DNA of 64,000 nt, from NCBI GenBank assembly GCA_031430595.1, contig JANPBU010000021.1:1-64000 (forward strand). The letters are read 5' to 3'. The number at the start of each line of letters is the position of its first letter. Within the stretch, counting starts at the first letter, position 1. Positions 60,746 through 64,000 of this stretch are shown piece by piece. Origin of the DNA: JANNBN01 sp031430595. GTDB lineage: Bacteria > Actinomycetota > Acidimicrobiia > Acidimicrobiales > JANYDT01. The translations under genes and the position numbers were made by a program. The notes below the pieces were generated by a model, which saw only the letters and a list, made by a program, of their open reading frames with translations, ran no database searches and was not told the DNA's origin.

Positions 60746-62506
60746 ATGCATTCCTTGCCTGAACCATCCCCATCTTCGATACCGTTGAGTTTGTCCGACC
60801 GACTGTCGGCGGGTGTTGGCGCGCTTATCGATTTGGCTGCGATGTCGGGCACGACTGGCCCAGATCCACTCGAATTGCTTCACCTTGCGGTGCGGGCGAC
60901 GGGCGCTGATCACGGTGAGTTAACGATTTTTGATGGTCGCAGGTCGCGGTGGTCAACGTTGGCCTTCGGGGCACCGATCCCGGCGTACGGTGCGAAAACC
61001 ACAAAGACCACAAAAAGCGTTGAGTTGTTTCACGACGGAACCCAACTGGGCGAGTTGCTACTGGCAGGCAACCTGACAGGCGCGCCGGCCGAAGTAGTGG
61101 CCCAGTTACTTGCCCTGTCGCTCGGATCCGTTCGCCTTATTGCCATGCTTGAGGCCGAACTTGACGATCACGCCCATGATGCAACACACGACAATCTCAC
61201 TGGCCTGGCAAACCGGGTGGCGTTCGAGGCTTCTGTAGATCGGGCGCTCACCGAAGTTTCGGCTTCGCTGGCGACGGTCGCACCAGTCATGGCGGCACTC
61301 GCCGTGCTCGACCTCAACCGCTTCAAAGAAATCAATGCCAGTTTCGGTCATGAAGTCGGTGACGAAGTTGTCGCCCAGTTTGCTCAGGCTTTGGTAGCGG
61401 CGCTTCCTGACGGCTCTACAGCCGCACGAATTGGTGGCGACTCGTTCGCTGTGCTGTTCGTCGATGTTGTCTCATTGGAAGACGCCGCGCTGCAAGCTTC
61501 AACGCTGCTCGCCACTGTCACCGGCCTTATCGAAATCGAAGAAGCTGCGCTGCATATTGATGCGGCGATGGGCCTTGCCGTCGCCCCGCTACACGGCTCA
61601 ACACGTAACCTCCTCATCCGGCGTGCCGACGTTGCTATGTACACAGCCAAAGAACGACCAGAGTCGGCAATGGAAGTATGGGCACCGAACCAGGAACGAG
61701 TCAGCCCGCGCGAGTTGGCCCTCGTCGCCGACTTGAAACGAGCACTTGCACACGACGAATTGGCTGTCCACTATCAACCAAAGTCGACCATTGAAAGCGG
61801 TGCGATTGTTGGGTTAGAGGCACTCGTGAGATGGCATCATCCTGACCGGGGATGGATCTCGCCCGACGAACTGATTCCACTCGCCGAGCACACCGGGCTC
61901 ATTGCGGAAGTCACCACATTTGTGCTGAATTCGAGCCTTCGCCAATGTGCAGAGTGGCATCGAAGCGGTTTCATTTTGAACGTCGCCGTGAACATTCCTG
62001 CCCGCGCACTTAACGACCCCGACTTTCCGTTGGAGATTGATCAGGCGTTGCGCGAGGCCGGCCTCGACGGACGTTGGCTCACACTCGAAATCACCGAAAA
62101 TCAGTTCACTTTCGATTCGCCCGTGTGTCGCGCGGTCATGAGCGAACTACGTGGTTTCGGTGTACGGCTTTCTATCGATGATTTTGGAACGGGTTATTCA
62201 ACATTGTCGTATCTTGCTCGACTAGATGTCGACGAGTTGAAAATCGATAAGTCGTTTGTGTTTGACCTGGTTGCGAACCAGTCGAATGTTGCAATTGTTC
62301 GTGCGGTGGTCGAAGTGGCCGAAAGCTTCGGGTTAACTACGGTTGCCGAGGGGGTCGAATCTCAAGATGTACTCGACCGGCTTTCTGTGTTGGGTTGCAC
62401 CATGGCCCAGGGCTATCACCTCAGTCGTCCTATCCATGCTGACGCAATGACGAAATGGCTGCATCTGCGTCGCATTCCCTCCGCCACGGACGCGCTTTCT
62501 GCCTAG
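60746..62506 (+). CDS. c-di-GMP phosphodiesterase with degenerate GGDEF and EAL domains
   Basis: About 586 residues from ATG 60746; the frame is open upstream but overlaps the preceding gene. No membrane helix. A GAF-like N-terminal region spans about 30-130. The GGDEF domain (about 150-310) has a degenerate site RIGGDSF and no RxxD I-site. The EAL domain (about 325-570) is intact: VGLEALVRWHHP, the LEITEN glutamate, SIDDFGTGYSTLSYL, DELKIDKSFV and VAEGVES. It should hydrolyse c-di-GMP, possibly with GTP binding to the GGDEF domain as an activator. It opposes the cyclase at 8584-10068. Confidence 0.88.
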   Translation: MHSLPEPSPSSIPLSLSDRLSAGVGALIDLAAMSGTTGPDPLELLHLAVRATGADHGELTIFDGRRSRWSTLAFGAPIPAYGAKTTKTTKSVELFHDGTQLGELLLAGNLTGAPAEVVAQLLALSLGSVRLIAMLEAELDDHAHDATHDNLTGLANRVAFEASVDRALTEVSASLATVAPVMAALAVLDLNRFKEINASFGHEVGDEVVAQFAQALVAALPDGSTAARIGGDSFAVLFVDVVSLEDAALQASTLLATVTGLIEIEEAALHIDAAMGLAVAPLHGSTRNLLIRRADVAMYTAKERPESAMEVWAPNQERVSPRELALVADLKRALAHDELAVHYQPKSTIESGAIVGLEALVRWHHPDRGWISPDELIPLAEHTGLIAEVTTFVLNSSLRQCAEWHRSGFILNVAVNIPARALNDPDFPLEIDQALREAGLDGRWLTLEITENQFTFDSPVCRAVMSELRGFGVRLSIDDFGTGYSTLSYLARLDVDELKIDKSFVFDLVANQSNVAIVRAVVEVAESFGLTTVAEGVESQDVLDRLSVLGCTMAQGYHLSRPIHADAMTKWLHLRRIPSATDALSA

Positions 62507-62545
62507 CTGCGTGTAACACTGGTTGTCCCTTCCAACTGGTGTGCG

Positions 62546-63979
62546 ATGAATCAGAACGTAAATCTTTTGCCTGACCACCGGTTTGTGCCATCTGAGTGGC
62601 CCTACTTTCATTACGTTGATCGAAGTCTGGTGGAACGCGAAGGCGGCTTCGAGGCAACGCTCCGTTACGCAATCAGTCGTTCGGGCTCGCTGGACTCGGC
62701 CACTACCTACTCAGCCACTACTTACTTTGTCGAACGGTTTGTGTTTCCGGTCGCGCCGTCGAACGTCACGAACGAGACTAAGTCTCGTCGTCTGGAAGTG
62801 GTTGATCGGCTACTCGATCACCTGTGGCTAGTGGCCGGATTGAGCTACTACAAGACGTCCGCAGCAACGACTATTCGAATAGAGGGGGTAGCGGTCGGCG
62901 ACCGCGACCTTGAACTGCATCGATTGCTGCTTATGCGGGGCCTTGGCGAGTTTTGTTTTGTCAACCAACTTTCACCAGAGCTTCGCCCGGAATATGTGGT
63001 GAGCGGCGCAACTGAGCGGCCACCCATTGTTGGCTTGCAACTTGCTGCCGGGCCGATGTGTCCAGTTGGTGGGGGGAAAGACTCGTGCGTTTCCATCGAG
63101 GCGTTACGGGCGGCTGCGTTGTCGCCAACGTTAGTTACTGTGCGTCGTTTCCCGATTATCCAACACGTGATTAACGACGCTGAGTTGCCTGATGTCGCGG
63201 TCGAGCGCCACCTTGATTCAAACATTGGGGCGATGAATGCCGCCGGGGCGTTAAACGGCCATGTGCCCGCAACCGCAATCGTGTCGTTCGCAGTGATGAT
63301 TGCTGCCGTTTTGAATGGTCACGACGCAGTGGTGATGTCGAATGAGCGGTCCGCTTCGGAAGGCAATGTCGAATACCGGGGCGTTTCGATCAACCATCAG
63401 TGGGCAAAAAGTGATGAGGCCGAGGCCGCGATCGTTTCGGCCCTGGCCCGAATCACCCCTGAAGTCAGATGGTTTTCGTTGTTGCGGCCACTGTCTGAGT
63501 TAGAGATCGCCCGTCGGTTCGCAGCAACGTGTGAGCGCTATTTCGGGTCGTTTTCAAGTTGCAATCGAACGCAATACATCGATGCTGCACGACGAAGCAC
63601 ACGGTGGTGCGGTGAGTGCCCGAAGTGTCAGTTTGTGTACTTAGCACTTTCAACATCGCTGTCTCGTGAACAGGTCGAAACAATTTGGGAGGCCGAACTT
63701 TTCTCTACGTCACCAATCGACGGTTTTCGTGCACTGCTTGGTTTGGCCGAATGGAAGCCGTTCGAATGTGTCGGTGAACACCTTGAGTGTCGCGTCGCAC
63801 TCGCTCTGGTTTCGGCTCGGGCCGATTGGACCGATCATCCCGTGTTGGCTGCGCTCGCCGAAGAGGTGCGAAGTGTTGGTGGGTGGCCAACTCAAGATGA
63901 CGTTGCCGCCTGTTTCTCGTTAGCTGACGCACCATTCGTACCTAACGACTATGCCGGGGTCATTCATGCTGCTACGTGA
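62546..63979 (+). CDS. murL: UDP-MurNAc-L-Ala-L-Glu epimerase
   Basis: 477 residues. In the MurD2-MurL route L-Glu is first joined to UDP-MurNAc-L-Ala and MurL then epimerises it to D-Glu, bypassing glutamate racemase. Visible here are the ATP-loop-like CPVGGGKDSCVSIE (from about residue 171), NAAGALNGHVPATAIVSFAVMIAAVLNGHDAVVMSNERSASEGN in outline, and a Cys-rich CGECPKCQFVYLAL (about 353) as in MurL. What appears to be the start of murD2 overlaps its end by 14 bp. The family assignment rests on these motifs and the neighbour. Confidence 0.82.
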   Translation: MNQNVNLLPDHRFVPSEWPYFHYVDRSLVEREGGFEATLRYAISRSGSLDSATTYSATTYFVERFVFPVAPSNVTNETKSRRLEVVDRLLDHLWLVAGLSYYKTSAATTIRIEGVAVGDRDLELHRLLLMRGLGEFCFVNQLSPELRPEYVVSGATERPPIVGLQLAAGPMCPVGGGKDSCVSIEALRAAALSPTLVTVRRFPIIQHVINDAELPDVAVERHLDSNIGAMNAAGALNGHVPATAIVSFAVMIAAVLNGHDAVVMSNERSASEGNVEYRGVSINHQWAKSDEAEAAIVSALARITPEVRWFSLLRPLSELEIARRFAATCERYFGSFSSCNRTQYIDAARRSTRWCGECPKCQFVYLALSTSLSREQVETIWEAELFSTSPIDGFRALLGLAEWKPFECVGEHLECRVALALVSARADWTDHPVLAALAEEVRSVGGWPTQDDVAACFSLADAPFVPNDYAGVIHAAT

Positions 63980-64000
63980 TCTCAACGAGCGCCACGTAGT
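63966..64000 (+). CDS. murD2: Partial CDS, probable murD2 (L-glutamate ligase) start
   Basis: Only the first 11 codons are in the window (ATG 63966, MLLRDLNERHV). They are in the next frame and overlap the murL end by 14 bp. This matches the beginning of MurD-like ligases (short leader followed by a V-x-GxGxEG nucleotide strand), and murL genes usually sit beside murD2. The assignment is mostly from context. Confidence 0.5.
   Translation, partial: MLLRDLNERHV

Overview
The window reads as a chromosomal segment of a moderately GC-rich actinobacterium, most likely of the class Acidimicrobiia (Ilumatobacter-like). This is an inference from the gene families present: a MurL-type epimerase followed by the apparent start of murD2, DUF222/HNH (13E12-type) remnants, EspC- and WXG100-like proteins, paired MoxR/DUF58 operons, and an SCP-x-type thiolase with a DUF35 partner. 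I found no rRNA, tRNA, CRISPR array or intact insertion sequence.

Layout. 0-5 kb: a frameshifted HNH remnant at the left edge, a two-gene type VII (EspC/WXG100-like) effector module carrying an alpha/beta-hydrolase, and a SAM methyltransferase. 4-10 kb: a Rieske oxygenase divergent from a trimethylamine-dehydrogenase-like flavoenzyme, then PRPP synthetase and a dCACHE-GGDEF diguanylate cyclase. 10.2-24.3 kb: one tightly packed minus-strand operon. In transcription order it holds a lipocalin-like protein, an extracytoplasmic membrane protein, an ABC ATPase with two permeases, a membrane/coiled-coil protein, MoxR, DUF58, a 1494-residue protein with three VWA domains, and the RNA ligase RtcB. 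24.5-28.6 kb: aldehyde dehydrogenase, a nitrilase-fold protein lacking recognisable catalytic Lys and Cys, a CitE-like lyase and a cupin.

28.6-33.3 kb is an accessory island: a second broken HNH gene, an excisionase-like/PIN toxin-antitoxin pair, and two AAA/DUF4143 ATPases facing each other, one interrupted by a Trp-to-TGA stop. Both ATPase genes are preceded at nearly the same distance by three copies of a 23-bp-period repeat ending in (G/A)AAAT. This is the most unusual signal I found.

33.3-43.8 kb: a second MoxR-DUF58-transglutaminase operon, a secreted fibronectin type III protein, glmS, and a DUF1800/DUF1501 pair flanked on both sides by G-quadruplex-capable tracts. 44-51.7 kb: thiolase plus DUF35, a second WXG100-like module, an FAD dehydrogenase and SDR, PaiB-like and MOSC proteins, and a TetR regulator with a palindromic operator. 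51.7-57.6 kb: an MmgE/PrpD - cyclase - CoA-transferase operon, a quinone-oxidoreductase-like protein and an internally duplicated membrane protein. 57.6-64 kb: a GT2 glycosyltransferase with a 60-residue membrane protein, a VOC protein, a SnoaL-like protein, a GGDEF(degenerate)-EAL phosphodiesterase, MurL and the first codons of a probable murD2.
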